From JAGRAX01 sp041391365 (GTDB lineage: Bacteria; Bdellovibrionota_G; JALEGL01; JAGRMV01), in contig JAWKOC010000003.1 in NCBI GenBank assembly GCA_041391365.1, positions 1-64,000 on the forward strand: 64,000 nt of DNA. Reading direction: 5' to 3'. This document shows, piece by piece, positions 8,524 through 18,107 of this stretch. Position 1 is the first letter of the stretch. The number at the start of each line of letters is the position of its first letter. The translations under genes were made by a program, and so were the position numbers. A model generated the notes under the pieces. That model saw nothing but the letters and a program-made list of their open reading frames with translations, did no database searches and was not told the DNA's origin.

Positions 8524-9228
8524 TTATTTTTTCTGATCCAATACTTCCAACAACTCCACATCAAAAATCAACACGGAATTTCCTGGAATGCTGGGACGAT
8601 CTGACTCACCATACGCCAAAGCTGCTGGAATGAACAACTTCCATTTGGCTCCTGGTTTCATCAATTGCAGTGCTTCTGTCCACCCTGCGATGACACCGCC
8701 CACAGGAAATTCTGCAGGTTGATTGCGTTTGTATGAGCTATCGAACTCGGTTCCATCGATCAGTGTACCTTTGTAGTGAACTTTGACCATATCATCCGCG
8801 GTCGGACTCTTGCCCTTCCCCTCTTCTATAATTTTGTATTGCAGGCCTGACTTGGTTTCTACAATCCCCTGCTCTGATTTGTTTTTTTCCAAGAAAGCAT
8901 CACCCTTGGCCTTGTTGTTTTCTGCATCTTTTTTTCGTGCAGCAAGAATTTGTTCTCGCATGGAAGAAAAAGCTTGAGACATTTCAACATCGGTCATTTT
9001 GCTGGTCTCGCCTTTGGCCGAAGCGATCATTGAGTCCACCAGAATTTTCTGGTTGTATTCGATTCCAAGCGACTGCAAATTGCGACCATACTGCTGCCCC
9101 AGCGCATAGCTGAACTTATCTTTTTCTGTGATCAAATCACTGCCGTCTGATTTTCCTTTGGAAAGTTTTTCGGTACAGGCCGAAAGCCCCACCAAAAGAG
9201 CTGTCATAAGCCAAACATGTTTTTTCAT
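8524..9228 (-). CDS. FKBP-type peptidyl-prolyl isomerase lipoprotein (Mip/FkpA-like)
   Basis: Signal peptide with lipobox LSAC, then a helical N-terminal domain used for dimerisation in Mip/FkpA proteins (to about residue 120). The FKBP domain follows: VKVHYKGTLIDGTEFDSS, FPVGGVIAGWTEALQLM, KWKLFIPAALAYGE and LIFDVELLE. The aromatic and Asp residues of the proline pocket are in place. It would help fold exported proteins in the periplasm while anchored to the membrane. It lies downstream of glutamine synthetase on the same strand with a 31-base gap. Confidence 0.9.
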   Translation of the reverse strand: MKKHVWLMTALLVGLSACTEKLSKGKSDGSDLITEKDKFSYALGQQYGRNLQSLGIEYNQKILVDSMIASAKGETSKMTDVEMSQAFSSMREQILAARKKDAENNKAKGDAFLEKNKSEQGIVETKSGLQYKIIEEGKGKSPTADDMVKVHYKGTLIDGTEFDSSYKRNQPAEFPVGGVIAGWTEALQLMKPGAKWKLFIPAALAYGESDRPSIPGNSVLIFDVELLEVLDQKK

Positions 9229-9259
9229 TGGAGTTGATTCCTTTCTATTGATTCAAAAA

Positions 9260-10309
9260 CTATTCGATCTCGCAGATCGTTTTCAAAATGCGCGCCGCCA
9301 CCACATAGGGATCAGCGTTGGCCCCTGGTCGTCGATCTTCCAAATAACCATACCCCTGGCGTTCTACGGCCAATGGAATGCGAATGGAAGCTCCCCGATC
9401 TGAAGGCCCTGCTCGGAACTGATCGATCGCACAGGTTTCATGAAGTCCTGTCAAACGTTCGGACAAACCATCTCCGTACACTTCAATGTGCTGGGCGTGT
9501 TTTTTCTCCAACTTTTGGATCGCGTCTGTGATTGCTTTCCGACCCGTATCTGGGGATCTCATGGCCTTGGTAGAAAAATTCGTGTGCTGACCCGCTCCAT
9601 TCCAATCTCCTCGGACAGGTTTTGGGTGGAGGGTGGCGCTGATTTGATACTCTTCGCCCAACCGATAGAGAAGCCATCGAGCCATCCAGTTGTGATCGGC
9701 CGTGGTCAAAGGATCTGGGGTTTCTGTATCAATGCCTCGGTAGCCAATTTGGTACTCCCACTGACCGGGCATGACTTCTGCATTGGTGCCATAAATCATC
9801 AGTCCTGCATCGATGCAGACTTGGGCATGTTCTTCGACCAATTCTCTTCCAAAAACTTCGTCTGCGCCCACACCACAGTAAAATGGGCCTTGGGGAGCAG
9901 GATATCCACCATCTGGCCATCCCAAAGGAGATCGACCCCGGAATAGAGTATACTCTTGTTCAAATCCGAACCAGGCTTCTTCTTTGGCCGCACCCAAGTC
10001 CAACACTCTTCGCAAATTGGCTCTGGTGTTGGAAATATGGGGAGTTTCATCTGCATTGAAAACCTCACAAAGCACCAAATAATTGCCTTCTCCTCGAAGA
10101 GGATCAACACAGAAATTGGCGGGTTTCAACACCAAATCCGAGGTATGCCCTTCTGCTTGGTAGGTTGAAGAACCATCAAAACCCCAATCTGGAAAGTCTC
10201 TGAGGACCACATCGGTGGGATCTTTGAGGTCCACCATTTTGGTTTTGGATCGTAGTTTTTGTGTAGGACGAGCACCGTCAATCCATATGTATTCTACCAT
10301 TGCGATCAT
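9260..10309 (-). CDS. glnII: Glutamine synthetase, type II (eukaryote-like)
   Basis: Makes glutamine from glutamate, ammonia and ATP. The length (349 residues) and sequence are those of GSII, not the 470-residue GSI: a beta-grasp N-terminus, DGSSTYQAEG near residue 46, the metal/glutamate motif WFGFEQEYTLF near 112, NGAGQHTNFSTKAMR in the ATP and glutamate site, and EDRRPGANADPYVV near the end. AAGGAG lies 11 bases before the ATG at 10309, which supports that start over the second Met. No Tyr adenylylation loop of the GSI type is expected. GSII is less usual in bacteria but well known in some proteobacteria and actinobacteria. Confidence 0.93.
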   Translation of the reverse strand: MIAMVEYIWIDGARPTQKLRSKTKMVDLKDPTDVVLRDFPDWGFDGSSTYQAEGHTSDLVLKPANFCVDPLRGEGNYLVLCEVFNADETPHISNTRANLRRVLDLGAAKEEAWFGFEQEYTLFRGRSPLGWPDGGYPAPQGPFYCGVGADEVFGRELVEEHAQVCIDAGLMIYGTNAEVMPGQWEYQIGYRGIDTETPDPLTTADHNWMARWLLYRLGEEYQISATLHPKPVRGDWNGAGQHTNFSTKAMRSPDTGRKAITDAIQKLEKKHAQHIEVYGDGLSERLTGLHETCAIDQFRAGPSDRGASIRIPLAVERQGYGYLEDRRPGANADPYVVAARILKTICEIE

Positions 10310-10400
10310 GTTTTGAAATTCTCCTTAGCCAGGTTAGAAGTTAATAGTTGCACCTGGAATTTTTTCTTAGCATCAAAAGATCAGAACTGCCAGAGTCCTT

Positions 10401-11426
10401 CTATTTTTTTTTCAAAGAATAATGAGAATCGACCGTTAAGGTCTGACCATGTCGTAAAACCAAAAAATCTCTCTCGTTCAACCCTTCACTGGCGAGAGCT
10501 TTTTTTAGATCCTTAGGAGGTTGTTTGTAATGCTCCTCGGTCAGCATAAAAGTTCCCCAATGGATCGCAAAAGAGGTCTTTGCTCTCAAATCCTGATGAA
10601 CCTGTACAGCTTCCTCAGGATTCATGTGTGCACCCTTCATGAACCATCTCGGTTCGTAGGCCCCAATGGGAATGGCCGCCAAATCAAAAGGTCCGTGGTT
10701 TTGGCCGATGGTTTTGAATTGGTCGGTGTAGGCAGAATCTCCTGTGAAAAAAAACTTAAAGGAAGGAGTTGATATGGACCACCCCGCCCAAAGGCGACGA
10801 TTTTTGTCGATCAAGCTACGTCGACTCCAATGCCGAACTTGGTGGCAGTCAAACCGAATCCCCTCATGTTCCCAGCTCTCGTCCCAATCCATCTCCTGTG
10901 CGTTGTGAATCCCTTGCTCCGCCAACCAACATCGAATCCCCAGAGGTACCACAAAAGTAAGGTCATCTCCAAAGCGTTGATAGAGAGCCAAAATCGATCC
11001 ACGATCCAAATGATCGTAGTGATCATGGCTGATCACAACATAGTCGATGTGTGGGAGGTGTTCCACCTCGACCACAGGTCTCATGAAACGCTTGGGACCA
11101 ATCCATTGAACCGGAGAAGCTCGGTCGGAAAAATGAGGATCCGTCAACATCGATTTTCCATCGATTTGATATAAAATGGTTGAATGTCCCAACCAAGTGG
11201 CTACGGGCCGACCTGGTTTGGAATGAATCACATCCAATGCGGGCTGAGCATAGGGCAAAACATCCATGGTGGGACGATCGATTTCTTTGAAAATGGCTTC
11301 CCATCTCCATTTGAAAAAATCCAAGGCATTTTTGTTAAAATGCCAAGGCTCGGTATTTCGAAAACCTTTTGGCGTATGATGTTTTTTTTCTCGTTTAAAA
11401 TGTGGATTTCGATACATGATATCCAT
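10401..11426 (-). CDS. Metallo-beta-lactamase-fold hydrolase, NAPE-PLD/UlaG-like
   Basis: The binuclear metal motif is SHDHYDHLD near residue 135, followed by a distant His and the GDSAYTD strand near 227. A late His comes in FAIHWGTF near 290. The N-terminus (YRNPHF, GHSTILYQIDGKSMLTDPHF) matches the group that includes NAPE-hydrolysing phospholipase D and related lipid hydrolases. The protein is 341 residues, with no signal peptide. The likely role is phosphodiester or amide hydrolysis of a lipid or metabolite; the substrate is not shown. It lies downstream of the respiratory operon on the same strand, but with a gap of about 130 bases. Confidence 0.8.
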   Translation of the reverse strand: MDIMYRNPHFKREKKHHTPKGFRNTEPWHFNKNALDFFKWRWEAIFKEIDRPTMDVLPYAQPALDVIHSKPGRPVATWLGHSTILYQIDGKSMLTDPHFSDRASPVQWIGPKRFMRPVVEVEHLPHIDYVVISHDHYDHLDRGSILALYQRFGDDLTFVVPLGIRCWLAEQGIHNAQEMDWDESWEHEGIRFDCHQVRHWSRRSLIDKNRRLWAGWSISTPSFKFFFTGDSAYTDQFKTIGQNHGPFDLAAIPIGAYEPRWFMKGAHMNPEEAVQVHQDLRAKTSFAIHWGTFMLTEEHYKQPPKDLKKALASEGLNERDFLVLRHGQTLTVDSHYSLKKK

Positions 11427-11557
11427 TCATCTGGGTCAAATTCCTCTAAGGAATCTCACCTTAACTCCATTTGGCATTCACCAAAAACAAAAATCTCTCC
11501 TGAATCATCGAACCGAAGACCTCTGAGAACAAGCACAAAGCATCATCGACGATCAAA

Positions 11558-11932
11558 CTATTCTGCACTACGATAAATCTTGGCTTTGGGCTCAATCGGT
11601 CCTTTTTCAATCTCATAGATCTCACCCCGATAATTCGTATCGAGAAGCGTGATCACAATAAAAATCATCAAACATGCTATACCGGCAAGCAGAGTTAGAC
11701 TGTAAAATTTGCTGTCCGAATACAAATGCATGAAAAACAAGGCAACCAACGTGGCCTTGATCGTGGCAATGATCATAGCGACCGCAAAGTTCAACGAACC
11801 AATGCCAAACAGCGCCGTAAAATCAACAAAGGAAGCTGCAACCGTGATTCCCGTTAGAACCAACAAAGCTCCTCCAACGGCCAAATACACCCACAAGGGG
11901 GTTACATGTACATGGGAATGTTTTTCACTCAT
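11558..11932 (-). CDS. ctaF: Cytochrome c oxidase subunit IV
   Basis: A 124-residue protein with three membrane helices and a His-rich N-terminus, matching the small prokaryotic subunit IV of the caa3 oxidases (LNFAVAMIIATIKATLVALFFMHL is the diagnostic helix pair). It stabilises the oxidase in the inner membrane. It is the last gene of the respiratory operon, 12 bases after ctaE. Confidence 0.88.
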   Translation of the reverse strand: MSEKHSHVHVTPLWVYLAVGGALLVLTGITVAASFVDFTALFGIGSLNFAVAMIIATIKATLVALFFMHLYSDSKFYSLTLLAGIACLMIFIVITLLDTNYRGEIYEIEKGPIEPKAKIYRSAE

Positions 11933-11944
11933 GACTTTCTCTCC

Positions 11945-12580
11945 TCATCCAATCAAATAAAGCAGCGGAAACAAAAAGATCCAAATCAAATCCACCAAGT
12001 GCCAATACAGTCCTGTGATCTCTACAGGAGTATAATACTCAGATGAAAAATGACCTTTCATGGTTCGAATCATGACCCAGGTCAACAACGAAATTCCAAT
12101 CAAGATGTGGAAGGCGTGAATGCCCGTTAACAAAAAGTAAATCGAAAAAAACACATGTGGATTGGTTCCAACAATGCCTTCATAGGTATAAAACTTTCCA
12201 GGGAGCTGCCCTTCATGAAACTTGTGCGCATATTCAAAATATTTGATCACCAAAAAAACGCAGGCCAGCAGGATGGTCACCAAAAGATATTTCCAACTTG
12301 TTTTTGCACGGCCCAGCTGAATCTCTCGAATCCCCAAGGCAACCGTCAAAGAGCTGATGATCAGCACCGCCGTATTGATGGTTCCCAAACTCACGTCCAA
12401 TGCCTTGTGAGCATTGATGAACATTTCAGGGTTCCATACGCGATACACCGCATAAGCAACAAACACCCCACCAAAGAGCAGGATTTCCGTAAGCAAAAAC
12501 AACCACATTCCGAGTTTTGCAGACTCACGCTGCTGCTCAGCATCGGTGAAATGATGTGCGACATGAAATTGTGTGGACAT
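11945..12580 (-). CDS. ctaE: Cytochrome c oxidase subunit III
   Basis: 211 residues with five membrane helices of the subunit III type: LGMWLFLLTEILLFGGVF in the first helix and a C-terminal LYWHLVDLIWIFLFPLLYL that carries the conserved HxxDxxW motif. It supports the proton uptake path of the oxidase. The start overlaps the last base of ctaD, so the two genes are coupled. Confidence 0.93.
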   Translation of the reverse strand: MSTQFHVAHHFTDAEQQRESAKLGMWLFLLTEILLFGGVFVAYAVYRVWNPEMFINAHKALDVSLGTINTAVLIISSLTVALGIREIQLGRAKTSWKYLLVTILLACVFLVIKYFEYAHKFHEGQLPGKFYTYEGIVGTNPHVFFSIYFLLTGIHAFHILIGISLLTWVMIRTMKGHFSSEYYTPVEITGLYWHLVDLIWIFLFPLLYLIG

Positions 12581-14187
12581 TAGTGATTGACCTCCTGCGT
12601 GTCATAGTCATAGGGACCATGGGTAATGACCGGATCTTGTGCAAAGTTTTCTGTGATGGGAGGTGTTTGTGTTTGCCACTCGAGTGAAAGAGAGTGCCAG
12701 GGATTCTGCCCTGCTTTTTTACCATTGATCAAAGACATCACCAGATTGATGCCCACAATCACAAACGCTATCCCTAAGAAAAATGCTCCAAGGGAAGATA
12801 ATACGTTGAAAATCGTAAACTCATCCGCATAGGTGAAGTACCGTCGAGGCATACCTCGAAATCCAGCCAAAAACTGAGGCATGAATGTGAAGTTGAATCC
12901 CAAGAACACGAGCACAGCTCCAATTTTCCCCCAGGTTTCATTGAACATTTTGCCCGTCATTTTGGGCCACCAGTAGTGAAGTCCTCCAATGAATGCCACC
13001 ACAGTTCCGCCAAACATCACGTAATGAAAGTGCGCCACAACAAAATACGTGTCATGGAGATGAATGTCGACCGCAAGCGTTCCCAAAAACAATCCCGTAA
13101 GACCACCAATGGTGAACAAAAACAGAAACGAAAGAGCATAAAGCATCGGCGTTTCCAAACTGATCGACCCCTTGTACAGCGTAGCCAACCAGTTGAACAC
13201 TTTGATTGCAGAAGGAACCGCAACACCAAAGGTCAAAAAGGAGAACACCATCGCCGCGAAACGAGACTGACCACTGGTGAACATATGGTGACCCCACACC
13301 AAAAAGCTGATGAGCGCAATGGCCACACTTGAATACGCAATGGCCTTATACCCAAAGATTTTTTTGTGAGAAAAAGTCGAAATCAATTCGCTGATGATCG
13401 CCATCGCGGGAAGAATCATGATGTACACCGCGGGATGAGAATAAAACCAAAAGAAGTGTTGAAACAACACTGGATCGCCACCCATCGATGGATCGAATAT
13501 TCCAATCCCTGACATTCGCTCAAACAACAACAAGACCATGGTGATTCCAATCACTGGGGTGGCCAAAATTTGGATGATGGCGGTTGCGTACATTCCCCAC
13601 AAAAACAAAGGCATGTTGAACCACGTGATTCCAGGCAGTCGCAATTTGTGAATGGTTACGATAAAATTCAAGCCCGTAAGAATCGACGAAAATCCTAGAA
13701 TGAATACTGCCAACCCGATCATGGCGACAGGGCCTTTGACTTCAGAGCTGTAGGGCGTGTAGAACGTCCACCCCGTATCCACACCACCATAGAGCAGTGC
13801 CCAAAAAGCCAAGAGCAAGCCCACCACATAAATGTACCAACTGGCCAAGTTCAATCGAGGAAAAGCCACATCTTTTGCACCTACCATAAGCGGCAGCACA
13901 AAGTTTCCTAGCGCCGCTGGAATCGAAGGAATGATGAAAAGAAAAATCATCACCACACCGTGCATGGTAAAAAATCGATTGTATGTGTCCGCAGAATAAA
14001 AATCTTCTCCCGGAGAAATCAATTCCATGCGAACCAACATCGCCAAAATCCCGCCGACAAGAAAGGAAGCAAGAATCAACCCCAAGTACATCAATCCAAT
14101 TTTTTTGTGGTCAACCGTAGTCAACCAGTTCCAAAGACCTTTTTTATCTTCTAGGTAACTCACATTGCTATGATTCGTGCTGCTCAT
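12580..14187 (-). CDS. ctaD: Cytochrome c oxidase subunit I
   Basis: The catalytic subunit, 535 residues with twelve membrane helices, which reduces oxygen at a haem a3-CuB centre and pumps protons. Conserved segments visible include FTMHGVVMIFLF (haem a ligand His), WFYSHPAVYIMILP (CuB His and the Tyr cross-link region), LVWGHHMF (paired CuB His) and the HDTYFVVAHFHYVM helix (haem a3 and a ligands). Located between ctaC and ctaE as is usual. The gap to ctaC is ten bases. Confidence 0.96.
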   Translation of the reverse strand: MSSTNHSNVSYLEDKKGLWNWLTTVDHKKIGLMYLGLILASFLVGGILAMLVRMELISPGEDFYSADTYNRFFTMHGVVMIFLFIIPSIPAALGNFVLPLMVGAKDVAFPRLNLASWYIYVVGLLLAFWALLYGGVDTGWTFYTPYSSEVKGPVAMIGLAVFILGFSSILTGLNFIVTIHKLRLPGITWFNMPLFLWGMYATAIIQILATPVIGITMVLLLFERMSGIGIFDPSMGGDPVLFQHFFWFYSHPAVYIMILPAMAIISELISTFSHKKIFGYKAIAYSSVAIALISFLVWGHHMFTSGQSRFAAMVFSFLTFGVAVPSAIKVFNWLATLYKGSISLETPMLYALSFLFLFTIGGLTGLFLGTLAVDIHLHDTYFVVAHFHYVMFGGTVVAFIGGLHYWWPKMTGKMFNETWGKIGAVLVFLGFNFTFMPQFLAGFRGMPRRYFTYADEFTIFNVLSSLGAFFLGIAFVIVGINLVMSLINGKKAGQNPWHSLSLEWQTQTPPITENFAQDPVITHGPYDYDTQEVNH

Positions 14188-14197
14188 CTCTGACTCC

Positions 14198-15145
14198 TCA
14201 ATTTTTTTCTAGAGATTTAATGTAGGCAATGACGCCTTCAATTTCCTGTTCTTTCAAAAGACCTTGATACGATGGCATCACACCTTGGAATCCTGCTCGA
14301 ATTTTGGCTTGGGGATTGAGAATGGATTCTCGAATGTAGTTTTCATCCACTTTTACGGTCGTACCATCGGCCATTTGATGAGAAGCATTCCAAATCCCTT
14401 TCCATGAGGGACCGACCATCGTTGATCCGTCCAAGCTATGACAGGTATTGCAAGCATTTTTGGCGTAGATTTTTTTCCCGAGTTCAACAGGATCACCACC
14501 TGTAGCCATGTTGGCCATATCATCCAACCACTGAAGATACTCACCATAGGGAAGAACTTTCACGGTGGCCAACATTTTGGAGTGACTCGTTCCGCAATAC
14601 TCCGTACAAAAAAGAGGATAGGTTCCTGGTTTGGTCGCCTCAAACCAAGCTACCGTATATCGATTGGGCAAAGCATCCATTTTGATTCGGAACGCAGGAA
14701 TGTACATGGAGTGAATAACATCACGAGAGGAGATCAAGGTTTTCACAGGTTTGTTCAGAGGAACCACCAATTCTCCAGGGCTTACGTAGCCATTGGGATA
14801 CGTAAAGGTCCAAAACCACTTTTGTCCTGTGACTTTGATTTCGATGGAATCCTTGGGTGCAATCGACATGTCCAAATACACACGAAACCCCCATACAAAC
14901 ATCATCACCAACAGTACCGTGGGAATCGCCGTCCACACAAACTCTAGAACATGGTTTTGGTCCACACCCGATGTCTTTTCAAGTTTGCCTTTTCGTTGAT
15001 ATTTGATCACAAAATGAATCATCGAAATCACGATGATCAAAAAGAACACCAAACTCACCGCAAAAATAAAATAAGTGATGGAATCAATTTCTGATGAAAC
15101 CGTAGATGCCGCTTCCGGCATCATCCAATCGATGATTCTTTTCAT
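14198..15145 (-). CDS. ctaC: Cytochrome c oxidase subunit II with fused cytochrome c (caa3-type)
   Basis: 315 residues. Two N-terminal membrane helices anchor a periplasmic cupredoxin domain whose CuA site is visible as FCTEYCGTSHSKM with the upstream His in VIHSMYIP. A C-terminal cytochrome c domain follows with haem motif CNTCH and a distal Met in GVMPSYQ. This fusion defines the caa3 class of oxidase, in which the electron donor is tethered. It would take electrons from the ActE haem of alternative complex III. The start overlaps the stop of sco by four bases. Confidence 0.95.
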   Translation of the reverse strand: MKRIIDWMMPEAASTVSSEIDSITYFIFAVSLVFFLIIVISMIHFVIKYQRKGKLEKTSGVDQNHVLEFVWTAIPTVLLVMMFVWGFRVYLDMSIAPKDSIEIKVTGQKWFWTFTYPNGYVSPGELVVPLNKPVKTLISSRDVIHSMYIPAFRIKMDALPNRYTVAWFEATKPGTYPLFCTEYCGTSHSKMLATVKVLPYGEYLQWLDDMANMATGGDPVELGKKIYAKNACNTCHSLDGSTMVGPSWKGIWNASHQMADGTTVKVDENYIRESILNPQAKIRAGFQGVMPSYQGLLKEQEIEGVIAYIKSLEKN

Positions 15146-15984
15146 GCCTCTAACTCTTCCTTCTTGGTCGATATTTTTTCAGCTCTCCACAACAAGCCCA
15201 AAAAAAGGGACAAAAGCAAAATGGTTGTGAGCCCACCAACCTTCATGACATTGGCCGCAAACAACACATAACCTTTTTGATTGGGGTCGTAACGATAGCA
15301 ATACAACAATACTTTTTCTACCGTCGAAATGGTTTTTCCTTTTGCACTTTCACCCAGCGCAAATCGAACATCTTTGGCCTCATACGAAACACCGTACAAG
15401 TAGCGAGAGATTTTTCCACTCTCTGTCAAAAAGAACGTCACCGCTGGATGAGCGTATTCATCCATTCGTTGATCGTACCGATACTGAAACCCAATTTGAT
15501 CTGCGATCTTTTTTACATTTTCTTCTGAACCCAGCAAAAATCTCCATGCACCCGGATGATCTTGTGCTTTGAGTTCTTTCAAATAGGCTTCTCTCTTTAC
15601 TTGGGCGACTTCTGGAATTTCACGATGATCAATGCTGATGCTGAGCATTTGGTAATCTTCTCCAGGCTTCCATGTCGCTTTGATTTTGTTGAGGCTTTCG
15701 GTGATTCCGTTGAGCACCAAGGTGCAAAGCATAGGGCACTCATAATAGACAAGGTTCAAGACTACGGGTTTGCCTTTGCCAAAAAATTCAGAGAGTTTTA
15801 CCGGCTGACCTTCTTCGTCCAAAAAGTCCAAATTCAAATCGATCGTACTTCCAATGTGTTCTACCACATCTACATTTTCAAATTCCTTTGGATTGTCTTC
15901 GATAACCTGAGCATGAACCGATCCAAACAAAACCCCTGCAAAGATCAGCGCCAAAAAACTGTTTCTGAAAACAAGGCTCATCAA
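15142..15984 (-). CDS. SCO1/SenC-family copper chaperone
   Basis: A membrane-anchored thioredoxin-fold protein that loads or reduces the CuA centre of subunit II. The CxxxC copper site is in YYECPMLC near residue 90, and the distal His ligand is in YAHPAVTFF near 180. There is an N-terminal signal and, unusually, a C-terminal hydrophobic helix (TTILLLSLFLGLLWR), a form common in operons with alternative complex III. Its place between the act genes and ctaC fits the role. Confidence 0.9.
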   Translation of the reverse strand: MMSLVFRNSFLALIFAGVLFGSVHAQVIEDNPKEFENVDVVEHIGSTIDLNLDFLDEEGQPVKLSEFFGKGKPVVLNLVYYECPMLCTLVLNGITESLNKIKATWKPGEDYQMLSISIDHREIPEVAQVKREAYLKELKAQDHPGAWRFLLGSEENVKKIADQIGFQYRYDQRMDEYAHPAVTFFLTESGKISRYLYGVSYEAKDVRFALGESAKGKTISTVEKVLLYCYRYDPNQKGYVLFAANVMKVGGLTTILLLSLFLGLLWRAEKISTKKEELEA

Positions 15985-16289
15985 TGTCTCCTGGCAATAG
16001 CCTCATTGACCAAGAGTTGTTTGGCTCTCTCGATCGGGATTTGGTAAATGCCTTTGGTTGTATCGAGAACATCATAGTTCTCCAATTGTTTGGCCTCTTG
16101 ATTTCTCAATTCCACATAATCTGTGGCCTCAGGTTTCAATACTTTTTGGTAGTAAAGTTTTTGGGATGAGATGGTGAAAAATTGATCCAATCCAATCAAA
16201 GAGAGCACAATGAACAATGCTGGACCAATGGCCACCAGCATCACTTTCATCACATTGACATCTCGTTTTTCATATCCGTTTTGAGACAT
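15981..16289 (-). CDS. Small membrane protein of the ACIII-oxidase operon
   Basis: 102 residues with one N-terminal membrane helix (VMLVAIGPALFIVLSLIG) and a charged periplasmic or cytoplasmic tail with YDVLDTTKGIYQIPIERAKQLLV. The YQIPI-AKQLL pattern recalls small accessory proteins found in act-cta operons. It overlaps sco by four bases and follows actF after ten, so it is firmly part of the operon. The precise function is unknown; it may be an assembly or linker subunit. Confidence 0.65.
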   Translation of the reverse strand: MSQNGYEKRDVNVMKVMLVAIGPALFIVLSLIGLDQFFTISSQKLYYQKVLKPEATDYVELRNQEAKQLENYDVLDTTKGIYQIPIERAKQLLVNEAIARRH

Positions 16290-16299
16290 TCCTAGCTCC

Positions 16300-17481
16300 T
16301 TAATGATTCACATGATGGATGGAGGTATGCAAATGTGGATCCTTTGCAGGAACCAGTGCATGACCTTTCGAAAGCATCCAAAACCCTGCCACAAAGATCC
16401 CGCCAAATCCCAAAGACGCAGTGATGTCCGTCCAGGAAAAATGGACGCCATGGTGATCCAAATTGGGGAACACCAACCAATACAAATCCACCCAATGCAT
16501 GACGAGCATCCATGTGGCCATCAAAGCCAAAACAGGAAGACAACGTTTTGCAGATCGAGAAATTAGCGCAATGAAAGGCAGCACAAAATGTCCACCCGCA
16601 AGAAACAAACTCATATATTTCCACGAACCTTCCCATCGATGCTTGTACCAAATGGTTTCTTCCGGAATGTTTCCATACCAAATCAGCATGTACTGGGAAA
16701 ATGCGATGAAAGCCCAAAAGCATGTAAATGCAAACAATAGTTTGCCCAAGTCATGGTAATGTTCCACCGAAATCACATCTTTCAAAATTCCCTGGCTACG
16801 GAGAAGAAGGGAAATCAAGATGGCGATCGCAAAAAACCCTACCAAAGAACCTGAAAAGAAATACACTCCAAAAATCGTAGAATACCAGTGTGGATCCAAC
16901 GACATGATCCAATCAAAAGCAGCAAACGTGATGGTCACCGCATAGAGGAGCACCATCGGAGCACTAAAGGCTTGCATGCTTTCAACATTAGCAACTTGAT
17001 GAGCTTGATCACCCTGGAGAGATTTTTTTCTAAGGACCATACTGATCATGGCCCAACAAAAAATGTAAAAAACTCCTCGAATCGCAAAAAAAGGAAAGTT
17101 GAGGTACGCAGATTTTTTCATGAGCAGCTCGTCATGAATCATATGTTCATGGTTCGCCCACACATAAATATGTTCAATGCCTGCGAGCAAAACAACCAGC
17201 AGAAGGATGGCCCCAGGAATCATGGCCACACTGATGTTTTCCATCAAACGACGAAAAACCACACTCCATCGAGCACCCACAACATGGTGAATCAATGTAA
17301 ATCCTAGCGAACCAATTCCAATGCTGACCCAAAACACGCCCCCATGCAACAGACTGTACAACGTGTGGTCCGAGTGAAAAAAAAGATTCACCAAGGTTGC
17401 GATCAACCCGACCACACCAACAAGTCCAAGAATCGAAAAAACAACGGGGCGCTTTTCGGTGACAAAACTGCTTTGACTCAT
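16300..17481 (-). CDS. actF: Alternative complex III subunit ActF
   Basis: 393 residues with about ten membrane helices, of the quinone-binding subunit 2 family of quinol:cytochrome c oxidoreductase. It has His residues in helix ends (SLGFTLIHHVVGARW; FWAFIAFSQYMLIWYGN) that are typical. In ACIII, ActC and ActF are the membrane quinol modules. The C-terminus is rich in His (HLHTSIHHVNH). It overlaps actE by four bases. Confidence 0.88.
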   Translation of the reverse strand: MSQSSFVTEKRPVVFSILGLVGVVGLIATLVNLFFHSDHTLYSLLHGGVFWVSIGIGSLGFTLIHHVVGARWSVVFRRLMENISVAMIPGAILLLVVLLAGIEHIYVWANHEHMIHDELLMKKSAYLNFPFFAIRGVFYIFCWAMISMVLRKKSLQGDQAHQVANVESMQAFSAPMVLLYAVTITFAAFDWIMSLDPHWYSTIFGVYFFSGSLVGFFAIAILISLLLRSQGILKDVISVEHYHDLGKLLFAFTCFWAFIAFSQYMLIWYGNIPEETIWYKHRWEGSWKYMSLFLAGGHFVLPFIALISRSAKRCLPVLALMATWMLVMHWVDLYWLVFPNLDHHGVHFSWTDITASLGFGGIFVAGFWMLSKGHALVPAKDPHLHTSIHHVNH

Positions 17482-18107
17482 GGCTTACCCTTTCCTAAGG
17501 TTTTTTCGATGGCATCGGGAATGTCTTTCTCCGTAGCATGCTTGGATCGTTGCAGAGCACGGACATAGTGAACAATCGCCCAACGATCTGCAGGATCTGG
17601 AATTTGATAACTGTAGGATGACATATTTCGAATTCCGTGCGTGATGACATCAAAATAGTGGCCATCGGCTTTGGATCTCATATCGTCGCTATGAAAATTG
17701 GTCGGAGGTACAAACCCCTGGGTCAGACCTCGCTGCGCGACCATGCCTTTTCCGTCTCCCACTTTTCCGTGACAGGGAGAACAATAGACATTGAATCGAT
17801 CTTGACCACGATTCATCACTTCGAAACTCAGCTCCAAAGGGTTGGAAATCCACTGACCTTTTTCATTTTTTCCTGTGTGAAAAGAATCGGGCATTGCCTG
17901 TTCATCGTTCGACAAGGTTCCCCATACAGGCATTCTCATGGAAGCACCGTCTTCAAACAATGGACTGGCTTCATAGACTTCGTATTTTTCTTGATCGTCC
18001 ATGTTGGGGTTGAGATGAATGGGCGCATTTTCCGAAACCGTTCCTCGGAAACAACCCACCATGGCCAAACAAAGTGCCGCGCAAACACATACGAGGGATT
18101 TATTCAT
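17478..18107 (-). CDS. actE: Alternative complex III monohaem cytochrome c ActE
   Basis: A lipoprotein cytochrome. The start at 18107 is chosen because GGGGAAG precedes it and the product then begins with a signal peptide and lipobox (MVGC); reading on to 18233 would overlap actD and add non-signal sequence. The haem motif is CSPCH, followed by GKVGDGKGMVAQRG. A distal Met lies in RNMSSYSYQI. ActE would pass electrons from the complex to the cytochrome c domain of CtaC. The start overlaps the end of actD. Confidence 0.9.
   Translation of the reverse strand: MNKSLVCVCAALCLAMVGCFRGTVSENAPIHLNPNMDDQEKYEVYEASPLFEDGASMRMPVWGTLSNDEQAMPDSFHTGKNEKGQWISNPLELSFEVMNRGQDRFNVYCSPCHGKVGDGKGMVAQRGLTQGFVPPTNFHSDDMRSKADGHYFDVITHGIRNMSSYSYQIPDPADRWAIVHYVRALQRSKHATEKDIPDAIEKTLGKGKP

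Noticed and set aside
10418..10438. A Fur-like piece AATAATGAGAATCG at the end of the lactamase-fold gene
   Set aside because: Only about 11 of 19 positions match and it lies within a coding region.
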